A stretch of DNA of 64,000 bases from an uncultured Veillonella sp. (GCF_937981445.1 NZ_CALJON010000044.1:62001-126000); one strand, 5' to 3'. Counted from the stretch's first letter, positions 27,362-35,479 are shown. The notes: generated by a model not told the origin, from the sequence alone. Made by a program: numbers and translations.

Positions 27362-27736
27362 ATGAACCTTAGTGAAGCAATTCAAAAAAAAGTGTGGGCT
27401 GTACTAGGTGCAACGAGTCGAAAAGAAAAATTTGGCTATAAAATTTTAATGCATCTTCGTAAACATGGCTACACTGTATATGCAGTAAATCCGAATGTAG
27501 AGGAAATCGAAGGCGAGCCTTGTTATAGCGCTTTAAGCGATTTACCAGAGGTGCCAGATGTTGTAGACTTTGTGGTACCAGAAACAGTGGGATTAATTGC
27601 CCTTGATGAGTGTAAACGCTTAAATATTTCGACTGTATGGTTGCAGCCAGGTGCTGATAAACCGGCGGTGGTGGCGAAGGCTAAACAATTAGGGCTTGAT
27701 GTAATTCAAGACTGTGTATTAGTTCAAATTAAGTAA
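27362..27736 (+). CDS. CoA-binding domain protein, YccU type
   Basis: This 124-residue single-domain Rossmann protein resembles the CoA-binding domain of succinyl-CoA synthetase alpha (PF13380). It shows a nucleotide-binding start WAVLGATSRKEKFGYKIL, then YAVNPN and the conserved VDFVVPE and VWLQPGA strands. Free-standing members probably bind CoA or an acyl-CoA; no reaction is established. GAGGTG lies before the ATG and the gene follows gluQ by 26 bp. Family assignment is confident, role unknown. Confidence 0.9.
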   Translation: MNLSEAIQKKVWAVLGATSRKEKFGYKILMHLRKHGYTVYAVNPNVEEIEGEPCYSALSDLPEVPDVVDFVVPETVGLIALDECKRLNISTVWLQPGADKPAVVAKAKQLGLDVIQDCVLVQIK

Positions 27737-27741
27737 TGGCT

Positions 27742-27777
27742 AATTGATGTAAAGCTTAAGCTTAACTTACTTCAATT
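27742..27777. promoter_or_regulatory. Imperfect dyad upstream of trxA
   Basis: AATTGATGTAA at 27742-27752 pairs with TTACTTCAATT at 27767-27777 (one mismatch). A perfect palindrome AAGCTTAAGCTT (27752-27763) lies between the arms. It could be an operator or a weak terminator without a T-tract. Confidence 0.4.
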
Positions 27778-27831
27778 CTGATTTAGTGGTAACATATTCG
27801 AAAGAATACAAAATATAAGGAGGTCATTATT

Positions 27832-28155
27832 ATGGCAGACATTAAAGAATTAACAGTAGAAAATTTTGACGCAGAAGTAGCATCTGTAGCAGGTGTATCG
27901 GTGGTTGATTTCTGGGCTCCATGGTGCGGTTATTGCGTACGCATGATGCCAATTTTTGAAGAATTAGCAGGTGAACTTGGCGATACAGTTAATTTTGCAA
28001 AAGTAAATACTGATGAAGTAGCAGCACTTGCACAAAAATTCAATATTGAAGTACTACCTACTTTTGCAATTCTTAAAGATGGCGAAGTAGTTGATCGCAA
28101 AATCGGTTTCGTACCAAAAGAAGAATTAAAAGCTGCTATTATGGCACATGTTTAA
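27832..28155 (+). CDS. trxA: Thioredoxin with WCGYC active site
   Basis: The 107-residue thioredoxin reduces protein disulfides in the cytoplasm with thioredoxin reductase. The fold elements are intact: active site W31-C32-G33-Y34-C35, conserved Asp26, and cis-Pro76 in EVLPTF. The canonical site is CGPC; Tyr in place of Pro should raise the redox potential and alter partner choice, by analogy with known thioredoxin mutants. No signal peptide is seen, so it is not a periplasmic version. AAGGAGG precedes the ATG and a strong hairpin terminates it. Confidence 0.93.
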   Translation: MADIKELTVENFDAEVASVAGVSVVDFWAPWCGYCVRMMPIFEELAGELGDTVNFAKVNTDEVAALAQKFNIEVLPTFAILKDGEVVDRKIGFVPKEELKAAIMAHV

Positions 28156-28208
28156 TAGTTAGAAAAGTTTGTAGTAAGCCATAAAAGTGCGTATTAAGCT
28201 ATAATATG

Positions 28209-28276
28209 AAAAACCCGTATGGATGGGCTGAAAATGAGTTTGAACTCATCAGTCCAGTACATACGGGGCTTTTTTA
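28209..28276 (+). terminator. Terminator with two-part stem after trxA
   Basis: Outer stem CCCGTATG (28214-28221)/CATACGGG (28260-28267) encloses a second stem ATGAGTT/AACTCAT with flanking GGCTGA...TCAGTCC pairing, then a run of T. It is unusually long for a terminator. Confidence 0.8.
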
Positions 28277-28346
28277 TGCGATTATTCAAGATTTATAGTA
28301 TTGTATATTTTGTCCTACAACCCTAGATTTTATGCCATTTTGTCCT

Positions 28347-28417
28347 ATAAGACCAAGGGTTCGTACAAGGCCAAGGGCTCATGCAAGACTATGGGATCGA
28401 ATAAGACTATTTTACGA
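28347..28417. repeat. Four tandem 18-bp copies downstream of the ThrE-type gene
   Basis: Units begin at 28347, 28365, 28383 and 28401 (17 bp for the last) with consensus RYAAGRCCAAGGGYTCRT, decaying left to right. ATTTTGTCCTA is also repeated at 28307 and 28337. These fill the 305-bp gap 28156-28461, in which no gene is visible. Confidence 0.75.
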
Positions 28418-28420
28418 AGG

Positions 28421-28464
28421 ATTTATAATTATTATTTTATGGAGAATTTATAATTATTATTTTA
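28421..28464. repeat. 19-bp duplication (25-bp period) including the ThrE-type stop codon
   Basis: ATTTATAATTATTATTTTA occurs at 28421-28439 and 28446-28464. The last three bases of the second copy are the stop codon (TTA on the + strand) of the minus-strand exporter gene. Confidence 0.85.
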
Positions 28465-29811
28465 ATCGTAATTAATTTGACGATGGCGACGAGCATGAAT
28501 AAATTGCTGTAAGTTTTTTTCTTTTTTTCGGTCTAAATATCCACGGGCCAAAATATGTGGAATGGAAACGCCTATGGCAATGCAGATGATAATTAAAGCA
28601 CCAGTTATGCCGCTTCGTAAGGTTATCATAAAGCTTTCAGGCGTTAAGGTATTGATGGTGAGTACACCATATAGAAAACGATAGAGCAGCACCCCAGGAA
28701 TCATTGGTATAACTGATGGGATGGCAATGACAAGGGGGGCAGTGCGCACTTTTTTGTAAATGCTAAGTGCTAATATACCAATAATGGCAGCGGCTACAAA
28801 ACTAGCACCAATAGTGGTGAATCCTAGTTGGACAATAAGCACATTGCGCACTAATATACTAATGGCACCACCAATGCCGATTAAGTAGAGCAGGCGATAG
28901 GGCGTATTGAAAATTAGGGAGAAACAAATCGCCCCGATCGCACCGGCCACCATTTGATAAGGTGTTAGCTGTGCAGGTGTCACACTAATGTGGGTGAAGG
29001 TGGAGATGTGATCAAAGTAAAGTGCCGTGGCAATCCCCACTGACATGCTGCCTACAATAAGTAATGTATTAATGGCACGAGTCATGCCGGACATAATGTG
29101 GTTATTGATTGTATCGTCTACTGCATTGATGAGTGGTATGCCTGGGACCATGAATAGAGTACAACTAATCATAGAATAGAGCAGCGAATTCCACCCTGTA
29201 AGAGCATGCAATAAGAATGATACGGCAGTGGCTGCAAAAGAGGCAGTGGCAATGCCAAAGTAGAAATTAATTTGAAAATGATTGCACCATCGTCTTGTAT
29301 AAAAACCGATAAGGGCACATAGTATAGTGCCTAGTGCAGATAATAGGTCGCCACCAAAATTTATGGCAAAGGCGCCACAAGCTATGCCCGCGGCAATGGC
29401 TAAAATAGGCGTGGGATATTTTAATGGCGTAGAGGCAATTTCTTGAAGTTGAGCCTCAAACTCATCGAGCGTGTAATTTTCATCTAAGGCACGCCATGTT
29501 AATTTACTTAAAAATGATAAGGTAGTCATATTCACGCCATGATGCAAGGTTTTATGGAAGGCCGTGTAAGACCGTTCGTCGGTGTGAATGTTGAGCATTA
29601 GTGTTGTATATGTTATGTGCATGTGCACATAATTGCGAGGAATACCCATATAAGTGGAGGCGCGCATAACATCGCGGACAATTTGATTGGTGTTGGCGCC
29701 ATTTTCCATCAATAATCGACCTAAAAAAAGCAATAAATCCATTTTTCGATGAATTTCCCTAAAGGGATGATTAAAGACTTGTGCTGGTGAGCATTCAGTT
29801 GTTCTACCCAT
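28462..29811 (-). CDS. Threonine/serine exporter family protein (ThrE-type)
   Basis: The 449-residue inner-membrane protein fuses the two halves of the ThrE family. An N-terminal cytosolic/periplasmic region (about 1-130, MDLLLFLGRLLMENGANTNQI) resembles YjjP, and ten or so hydrophobic helices include the YjjB-like second half. Family members export threonine/serine or small organic acids; the substrate here is not deducible. It is the only minus-strand gene between 1 and 47 kb. AAAGGA lies 9 nt before the ATG. Its 3' flank is packed with tandem repeats. Confidence 0.88.
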   Translation of the reverse strand: MGRTTECSPAQVFNHPFREIHRKMDLLLFLGRLLMENGANTNQIVRDVMRASTYMGIPRNYVHMHITYTTLMLNIHTDERSYTAFHKTLHHGVNMTTLSFLSKLTWRALDENYTLDEFEAQLQEIASTPLKYPTPILAIAAGIACGAFAINFGGDLLSALGTILCALIGFYTRRWCNHFQINFYFGIATASFAATAVSFLLHALTGWNSLLYSMISCTLFMVPGIPLINAVDDTINNHIMSGMTRAINTLLIVGSMSVGIATALYFDHISTFTHISVTPAQLTPYQMVAGAIGAICFSLIFNTPYRLLYLIGIGGAISILVRNVLIVQLGFTTIGASFVAAAIIGILALSIYKKVRTAPLVIAIPSVIPMIPGVLLYRFLYGVLTINTLTPESFMITLRSGITGALIIICIAIGVSIPHILARGYLDRKKEKNLQQFIHARRHRQINYD

Positions 29812-29845
29812 GAGAATAAATCCTTTCTTTTTGTTTTATATACAC

Positions 29846-29851
29846 AGTATA
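29846..29851 (-). promoter_or_regulatory. Extended -10 element for the ThrE-type gene
   Basis: On the minus strand TGTTATACT gives an extended -10 (TG-N-TATACT) 35 bp before the start codon; no good -35 is visible. Confidence 0.4.
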
Positions 29852-29938
29852 ACATAGGACGAGTAGGAATAATAATGTGTTCATAAATGTGCTAGGGACG
29901 GATGGTGGAGGACAGTAAAAGAGTATAGGGGGATAGGC

Positions 29939-30110
29939 TTCAAAATTTTATAGTTCTAAAGTGTGATTTAAAAACTTATAGTGGTAAAAAGTGGTTCAAA
30001 AATTTTGTAGTTCTAAAGTGTAGTTAAAAAATTATAGTGGTAAAAAGTGGTTCAAAAATTTTTATGGTGGTAGAAAGTGGTTTAAAAATTTTATCAATAA
30101 CGTAAAGTGG
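29939..30110. repeat. Three tandem 56-60-bp units with AAAGTG every ~30 bp
   Basis: Units begin TTCAAAAWTTTT at 29939, 29995 and 30051. AAAGTG(T/G) recurs at 29958, 29988, 30015, 30044, 30074 and 30104, i.e. about three helical turns apart. The array occupies most of the 526-bp gap between the divergent ThrE-type gene and mraZ. Confidence 0.85.
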
Positions 30111-30128
30111 CAGAAGCCACTCTTTTTA
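30106..30128 (+). terminator. Rho-independent terminator with no upstream + strand gene
   Basis: AGTGGC-AGAA-GCCACT followed by CTTTTTA. The only upstream gene runs the other way, so this ends an unannotated rightward transcript or insulates mraZ. Confidence 0.6.
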
Positions 30129-30223
30129 TTACTTTAAAAGTCGAACATACACTCTTTAAAATAGTACAAAACATCGGCAATAAAGAGAAAAAATAAGAAA
30201 AAAGTAAGAAAAAAATATTTTTT

Positions 30224-30285
30224 TTGACAAATTACAGAAAATTTTGTATATGTTGTTGTTAATAAGTGGGGAATTGTGGTAGAAT
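30224..30285 (+). promoter_or_regulatory. dcw cluster promoter region (two candidates)
   Basis: Candidate 1: TTGACA at 30224-30229, 17-bp spacer, TATATG at 30247-30252. Candidate 2: TTGTTA at 30256-30261, 18-bp spacer, extended -10 TGG-TAGAAT ending at 30285. Either would start transcription 40-90 bp before mraZ. Confidence 0.6.
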
Positions 30286-30301
30286 TTAGCATATAGTGGA
30301 G
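30266..30301 (+). promoter_or_regulatory. Candidate MraZ operator (phased GTGG repeats)
   Basis: GTGGG (30266), GTGGT (30276) and GTGGA (30296) lie 10 and 20 bp apart, on one helix face. E. coli MraZ is known to bind TGGGN direct repeats spaced by 5 nt upstream of mraZ. Confidence 0.55.
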
Positions 30302-30337
30302 GATTAGAAAGAGGGCTTGTAAGGAGGTGAGACAATT

Positions 30338-30769
30338 ATGTTTTTAGGCAATCATTCACATACGATTGATACGAAGGGACGAATGATTATCCCAGCAAAA
30401 ATGCGCGAAGATTTGGGAGAACGCTGTGTAATTACCCAAGGTTTCGATAATTGTCTCGCCGTGTATTCTCTAGAAACCTTCCAAAAGAAAGCGGATAAAC
30501 TGAATGCTATGCCAAGTACCAAGGCTAATGTACGTGCCTTACAACGTCATTTCTTTGGTAATGCAGCCGAAGTAGAATTTGATAAACAGGGCCGTATTTT
30601 AGTGCCCGCACCATTGCGTAAGCATGCTTCTTTAGACAAAGAAGCTATCGTAGTGGGGCAAGGTGGGTTTATTGAAATCTGGAGCCGCCCTCAGTGGGAA
30701 GCATATAATGGTGCTACGTCAGGAAGTATAGAGGCGCTTACAGAAAGCATGGAAGATTTAGATTTTTAA
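30338..30769 (+). CDS. mraZ: Transcriptional regulator MraZ
   Basis: MraZ is a ring-forming DNA-binding protein that regulates the division/cell-wall (dcw) cluster it heads. The 143 residues hold two SpoVT/AbrB-like double-psi units, each with the family motif: SHTIDTKGRMIIPAKMRE (7-24) and EVEFDKQGRILVPAPLRKHA (78-97). AAGGAGGTG provides a strong ribosome site. Phased GTGG repeats lie just upstream and are likely its own target. It is the first gene of a 14-kb run of wall and division genes. Confidence 0.96.
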   Translation: MFLGNHSHTIDTKGRMIIPAKMREDLGERCVITQGFDNCLAVYSLETFQKKADKLNAMPSTKANVRALQRHFFGNAAEVEFDKQGRILVPAPLRKHASLDKEAIVVGQGGFIEIWSRPQWEAYNGATSGSIEALTESMEDLDF

Positions 30770-30930
30770 TATCTAAATTTATACAGCTATAATTTGAATC
30801 TCACACGTATTTTATAAACTGATTTTTACATATGAGACTGATTTTCCTATGTGAATAGTAGTCTGAGCTTTACCTATGTGTAGGGTAATAGGTTAGCCTG
30901 TGCAAGGTAGTTTTAGAAAGGAGTGCCAAG

Positions 30931-31863
30931 GTGGAATTTAATCATGTTAGTGTATTGCTAACAGAAACTGTTAAGGCTGTCATGACGAATCCTCATGGCA
31001 CTTATGTAGATTGTACGCTCGGTGGAGCGGGGCATTCATTAGCTTTAGGATCCTTATTGAGCGAAGATGGTTTGCTCATCGGCTTAGATCAAGACCAAGA
31101 TGCTTTGGCGGTAGCTACAGAGCGACTTAAATCATTGAAGTGTAAGGTCATGACGATTCCTACAAATTTTAGTGATTTAAAAGAGGCTTTAGTAGCGAAG
31201 GGGATTCATGAAGTGGATGGCTTCATTTTTGACCTTGGCGTATCGAGTTATCAGCTGGATACAGCTGATCGGGGTTTCTCTTATATGCATGATGGCCCCT
31301 TAGATATGCGCATGAATCAGACGTCAAAAATCAGCGCCGCTACTATTGTTAATACGTATAGCGAGGCTGATTTAGCTCGTATTATTTGGGATTATGGCGA
31401 AGAACGATGGGCTAAACGCATTGCCCAGTTCATCGTTGAAGGGCGCCAAGAAAAGCCTCTCGAGCGGACTAGTGAATTGACGGCAATTATAAAAAAGGCA
31501 ATTCCTGCAGGGGCTAGACGGGAAGGTCCTCATCCGGCAAAACGCACATTCCAAGCCATTCGCATTGAAGTTAATGGAGAATTAAGCATTTTGCATGATA
31601 GCTTTGTAGACGCTGTTAGCCTCTTGAAGCCAGGAGGCCGGATTGGGGTCATTACATTCCACTCTCTTGAGGATCGCATAACAAAACAGACTTTTAAGGA
31701 ATTAAGTACAGGCTGTATTTGCCCACCGAATATTCCAGTGTGTGTATGTCATCACAAGGCTGTTGTGAAAGCTCGCAATAAGGCTATTGAGCCTAGTGTT
31801 GAAGAAGTAGAAAACAATCCGAGAGCACGAAGTGCGAAGTTGCGGGTAGCAGAAAAAATTTAA
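30931..31863 (+). CDS. rsmH: 16S rRNA m4C1402 methyltransferase RsmH
   Basis: RsmH (MraW) N4-methylates C1402 in the ribosomal P site using S-adenosylmethionine. The 310 residues show HVSVLLTE (5-12), the SAM loop DCTLGGAGHS near 29, DLGVSSYQLD near 107 and GRIGVITFHSLEDR near 235. The GTG start at 30931 has AAAGGAG upstream and yields the family N-terminus. A 161-bp gap separates it from mraZ, wider than usual within dcw. Its next neighbour is ftsL, the classical order. Confidence 0.96.
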   Translation: MEFNHVSVLLTETVKAVMTNPHGTYVDCTLGGAGHSLALGSLLSEDGLLIGLDQDQDALAVATERLKSLKCKVMTIPTNFSDLKEALVAKGIHEVDGFIFDLGVSSYQLDTADRGFSYMHDGPLDMRMNQTSKISAATIVNTYSEADLARIIWDYGEERWAKRIAQFIVEGRQEKPLERTSELTAIIKKAIPAGARREGPHPAKRTFQAIRIEVNGELSILHDSFVDAVSLLKPGGRIGVITFHSLEDRITKQTFKELSTGCICPPNIPVCVCHHKAVVKARNKAIEPSVEEVENNPRARSAKLRVAEKI

Positions 31864-32042
31864 GTGACTTACAAAAGCGTAAGTGCATAGCAAAACCTTT
31901 TGAGTAGATAATAGAAATGCTTGAAAAAGCTAGCTGAAAAGAGATAAGCGCTAAGGTAAGTTACAAAAATGATTTAGTATGTATAACTCATAAAATTAAA
32001 AAATGAGTTTTTAGATATATGAAAGTTGTGGGAGATGATGGT

Positions 32043-32465
32043 ATGTTGGCGAGAAAGACTATAGGCATGAGAGCCTTAGAGCCACAGGCAAAAGCTTATG
32101 TACCGGCACAAGTTGGTGCTAAGCAACGAGCGGGTACGATTAATTTTAGTGCTGTAAGTCGGGAATTGCGTGCAATTTTTTCCATATTGGCCATGTTGGC
32201 TATTTTTATGTCAATTAAAGACTATATGGTACATCAAAAAGTGGATGCGGGCTATGAATTAGTAAAAATGCAAAATGAAATTGTCCAACTTTCACGAGAT
32301 AATGATGAATTAAGTTTAAGTGTAGCTGAGCTTCGCTCGCCCACACGGATTCAACAAATAGCGCAAGATAAATTGGGAATGGTTTTGCCCGATGCTTTTG
32401 TGTTTAATAGCAAAGGTACTACTGTAGAACGTGAGGTTAAGGTTACGAAACCAATCGTTGATTAG
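32043..32465 (+). CDS. ftsL: Cell division protein FtsL
   Basis: FtsL is a bitopic divisome protein that pairs with DivIC/FtsB and FtsQ. The 140-residue product has a cytosolic ~45-residue basic part, one membrane helix (about 46-65), a periplasmic leucine-zipper-like helix (about 70-100) and a conserved terminal IAQDKLGMVLPD motif. The frame is open from ATG 32019, but GGGAG at 32030-32034 with an 8-nt spacer supports ATG 32043. FtsL sequences are poorly conserved, so the call relies on topology, position after rsmH and the C-terminal motif. Confidence 0.85.
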   Translation: MLARKTIGMRALEPQAKAYVPAQVGAKQRAGTINFSAVSRELRAIFSILAMLAIFMSIKDYMVHQKVDAGYELVKMQNEIVQLSRDNDELSLSVAELRSPTRIQQIAQDKLGMVLPDAFVFNSKGTTVEREVKVTKPIVD

Positions 32466-32477
32466 CTATGGTAAGAG

Positions 32478-32504
32478 GCAGCTCTAAATGGGAGCTGCTT
32501 TTCC
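32478..32504 (+). terminator. Hairpin with T-rich tail between ftsL and murE
   Basis: GCAGCTC (32478-32484)/GAGCTGC (32492-32498) followed by TTTTCC. It sits where ftsI/pbp lies in most dcw clusters and may attenuate readthrough into murE. Confidence 0.6.
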
Positions 32505-32528
32505 TTGTTTGAAGTGGAGGAACTAATT

Positions 32529-34016
32529 TTGAAAACTATAAATGAATTACTACAGAGTATAACTGGTGCAAACCTAACGAGTGGCATGGGCACAACAGAA
32601 GTAAAGGACATAACGGCTGACTCAAGAGAAGTCAAAGCAGGGAGTTTATTTATTTGTTTAACCGGTGCACATGTAAATGGTCATACTTTTATCGATAAGG
32701 CTATAGCCGCTGGGGCTGTTGCATTGTTAGTATCAGAACCTGTTTCGGTACCTAATCATGTGGCAGTTATTACAGTGGCAGATACAAGAGTGGCTATGCA
32801 GGAATGTGTGCCGTTTTTTTATGACTATCCAGCTAGTAAAATGCGCATGATTGGCGTTACTGGTACAAATGGTAAAACTACAACGACACATATTATTGGT
32901 CATATTTTACGCAGTCAAGGACATAAGGTGGGGATTATTGGTACCGTTCACACGCTGATTGGCAATACATCCTATCCTATTCATAATACGACTCCTGATG
33001 TGGTGGATTTACAGCATATTCTCTGTCAAATGGTTGAGGAAGGGGTAACTCACTGCATTATGGAAGTGTCGTCCCACGCCTTAGCCCTAGGCCGCGTAGC
33101 TGGAGTGGAATATGATACAGCGGTATTTACTAATTTGACGCAGGACCATTTAGATTTTCACAAAACATTTGAAAATTATTTAGCTGCGAAGTGCAAATTA
33201 TTTGAGCAAGTTAGTGCCCCAAATCAGAGTAAAGCTAAAAAGGGTGCTGTTATTAATATCGATGACCCTTATGGTAAGCGCGTCATGGAGAAAAATAGTG
33301 CGCCCCTTATTACGTATGGCACTAAAGGAGAGGGCACATTAGAAGGGGAACATTTAACGATTACGTCTAAAACATCGCAATATGATGTGATGTATAAAGG
33401 CAAAGCGTATCCCATTCATATGAAGATTACTGGCTTATTTAATGTATATAATACATTGGCAGCCATTGGAGCCGCTTTATTTGAAGGTGTATCCATGGAA
33501 CAAATTATTCATGCTTTGGCTAATTTTACAGCTGTACCAGGGCGTTTTGAACTAGTAGAAGAAGGGCAAGATTTTGCGGTAGTTGTAGATTATGCACATA
33601 CGCCAGATGGCTTAGAAAATATTTTAGAAACTGCGAAGAAGATTGTAGATAATCAAATTTTAGTAGTTTTTGGCTGTGGTGGCGATCGGGATGCTACAAA
33701 GCGACCAATTATGGGTGGTATTGCCGCTCAATATGGGGATAAGATTTATGTAACATCCGATAATCCGCGGACAGAAGATCCAGAACAAATTGTGGCGCAA
33801 GTGGCGGCAGGTGTGAAAGAGCATTTGCGAGATAAGTCGTCTTACAAGGTGATTACAGATCGCCGTGAAGCGATTTTTGAAGCTATTAAAGATGCGCGCA
33901 AAGGTGATGTAGTCATTATTGCTGGGAAAGGCCATGAAGACTATCAAATTCTTAAAGATAAAACAATTCATTTTGATGACCGTGAAGTAGCTAGAGAGGC
34001 ATTAAAGGAGAGATAA
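32529..34016 (+). CDS. murE: UDP-MurNAc-tripeptide synthetase MurE (meso-diaminopimelate type)
   Basis: MurE adds the third amino acid to UDP-MurNAc-L-Ala-D-Glu with ATP. The 495 residues include GVTGTNGKTTTTH near 109, the carbamylated-Lys region and DYAHTPDGLEN near 350. The DNPR motif (SDNPRTEDP, near 408) is typical of enzymes using meso-diaminopimelate rather than lysine. GGAGG at 32516-32520 with an 8-nt spacer sets a TTG start at 32529; a TTG at 32505 is in frame but has no ribosome site. murF follows after one base. The DAP assignment rests on the motif. Confidence 0.95.
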   Translation: MKTINELLQSITGANLTSGMGTTEVKDITADSREVKAGSLFICLTGAHVNGHTFIDKAIAAGAVALLVSEPVSVPNHVAVITVADTRVAMQECVPFFYDYPASKMRMIGVTGTNGKTTTTHIIGHILRSQGHKVGIIGTVHTLIGNTSYPIHNTTPDVVDLQHILCQMVEEGVTHCIMEVSSHALALGRVAGVEYDTAVFTNLTQDHLDFHKTFENYLAAKCKLFEQVSAPNQSKAKKGAVINIDDPYGKRVMEKNSAPLITYGTKGEGTLEGEHLTITSKTSQYDVMYKGKAYPIHMKITGLFNVYNTLAAIGAALFEGVSMEQIIHALANFTAVPGRFELVEEGQDFAVVVDYAHTPDGLENILETAKKIVDNQILVVFGCGGDRDATKRPIMGGIAAQYGDKIYVTSDNPRTEDPEQIVAQVAAGVKEHLRDKSSYKVITDRREAIFEAIKDARKGDVVIIAGKGHEDYQILKDKTIHFDDREVAREALKER

Positions 34017-34017
34017 T

Positions 34018-35394
34018 ATGGCAGAGTTTACGCTTCAGGAGGTGTTGTCAGTAACCGGAGGCACCTATCAAGGCAAAACAGAAGGTACAACAAATTTTAC
34101 TAGTGTATCAACGGATACACGCACCATTGGAGCGGATTCTTTGTTCGTAGCTCTCACTGGTGATACTTTTGATGGACATGATTTTTTAGATCAAGCTAAA
34201 CAACATGGTGCTATCGGGGCTATTGTAAAGACAGGGAAAGCTGTAGAAGGCCTTATTTGCGTAGAAGTAGAAAGCCCTTTACTGGCCTATCAACAATTAG
34301 CTAATTACCATCGCAAACGCTTTGATATTCCGGTTGTAGCTATTACTGGTTCTTCGGGCAAAACGACAACTAAGGAAATGGTGGCAGCTGTACTTAGCAC
34401 TAAATTTAAGGTGTTAAAAACAGAGAAAAATTATAATAATGAAATTGGCTTGCCTAAGACATTATTGCAACTTACTCCAGATCATGAAGCCTGCGTAGTT
34501 GAAATGGGCATGCGTAGTTTGGGCCAAATTGATGAATTAGCGCGCATTGCTGAACCGACTATGGGGATTATTACGAATGTAGGCAATAGCCATATTGAAT
34601 TGCTAGGGTCTCGCGAAAATATAGGCAAAGCAAAGGCCGAATTAATCCATCATATTAAATCCGATGGGGTAGCTATTTTAAATCAAGATGATGATATAGT
34701 GAGCCAAATGGGACAGTTTACTGAGGGTAAGAAAATGTCTTATGGCATTAAAGAGGCCGCTACTATTTCTGGATTTAATTTGCGCTATAAAAAAGATGGC
34801 ATTAAATTTACTTGCCGCGCCTTTGATGAAGTATTCGATGTGTTCTTACCTATGATTGGGGAACACAATGTGTACGATGCCTTAGCAGCTATTGCAGCGG
34901 GGCGCGCGTTGGGCATATCATCGCAGAAAATTGCTAAAGGTCTTGGTCATTTTAGTGGCATGCCTATGCGTCAAGAAATTATATCCTTCCCTGATATTGT
35001 TATATTAAACGATTCGTATAATGCGAATCCGGCTTCTATGGGCGAAGCGATTAAAGCATTGGGCCAATTAGAAGGTAAGCGAAAAATTGCCATGTTAGGC
35101 GATATGTTGGAATTAGGCGAATTTACAGAAGAGAGTCACCGTCAAATTGGTCGATTACTCGTAGAAGAACAATATAGTGAAGTATATACATTCGGTGAAG
35201 CCGCTCGTTGGATTGCCCGCGAAGCTAAGGCCGCGGGCCTTAAAGCCTCGTATGTGTGCTCGAGTCATCTCGATATGGCTAATATGTATTTTGATAATAG
35301 ACAAAAAGGTGATGTCATTTTAGTTAAAGGGTCCCGCGGTCTTCGGATGGAACGGGTAGTAGCTGAAATTAAAGAGCGTGAAGCAGGAAAATAA
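34018..35394 (+). CDS. murF: UDP-MurNAc-tripeptide--D-Ala-D-Ala ligase MurF
   Basis: MurF adds the D-Ala-D-Ala dipeptide, completing the UDP-MurNAc-pentapeptide. The 458-residue protein has the ATP loop AITGSSGKTTTKEM near 108-121, a VEMGMRSLGQI segment, the ligase ITNVGNSHIELLGS motif and a C-terminal domain with LNDSYNANPASM near 330. Its ATG lies one base after the murE stop, indicating translational coupling. Length and motifs are normal. A 128-bp gap follows before mraY. Confidence 0.96.
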   Translation: MAEFTLQEVLSVTGGTYQGKTEGTTNFTSVSTDTRTIGADSLFVALTGDTFDGHDFLDQAKQHGAIGAIVKTGKAVEGLICVEVESPLLAYQQLANYHRKRFDIPVVAITGSSGKTTTKEMVAAVLSTKFKVLKTEKNYNNEIGLPKTLLQLTPDHEACVVEMGMRSLGQIDELARIAEPTMGIITNVGNSHIELLGSRENIGKAKAELIHHIKSDGVAILNQDDDIVSQMGQFTEGKKMSYGIKEAATISGFNLRYKKDGIKFTCRAFDEVFDVFLPMIGEHNVYDALAAIAAGRALGISSQKIAKGLGHFSGMPMRQEIISFPDIVILNDSYNANPASMGEAIKALGQLEGKRKIAMLGDMLELGEFTEESHRQIGRLLVEEQYSEVYTFGEAARWIAREAKAAGLKASYVCSSHLDMANMYFDNRQKGDVILVKGSRGLRMERVVAEIKEREAGK

Positions 35395-35436
35395 GCTAAT
35401 ATACTGTTTTTTTCAAAAAGTGAGGAAATATATTTG

Positions 35437-35479
35437 CATTACTTAGTGTAATGTACTACCATAGATAACGGCCTATAAT
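35437..35479 (+). promoter_or_regulatory. Small dyad and -10-like box before mraY
   Basis: CATTAC-TTAGT-GTAATG (35437-35453) forms a perfect 6-bp dyad and TATAAT lies at 35474-35479; no convincing -35 is seen. A possible internal promoter or control point in the dcw operon. Confidence 0.3.
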
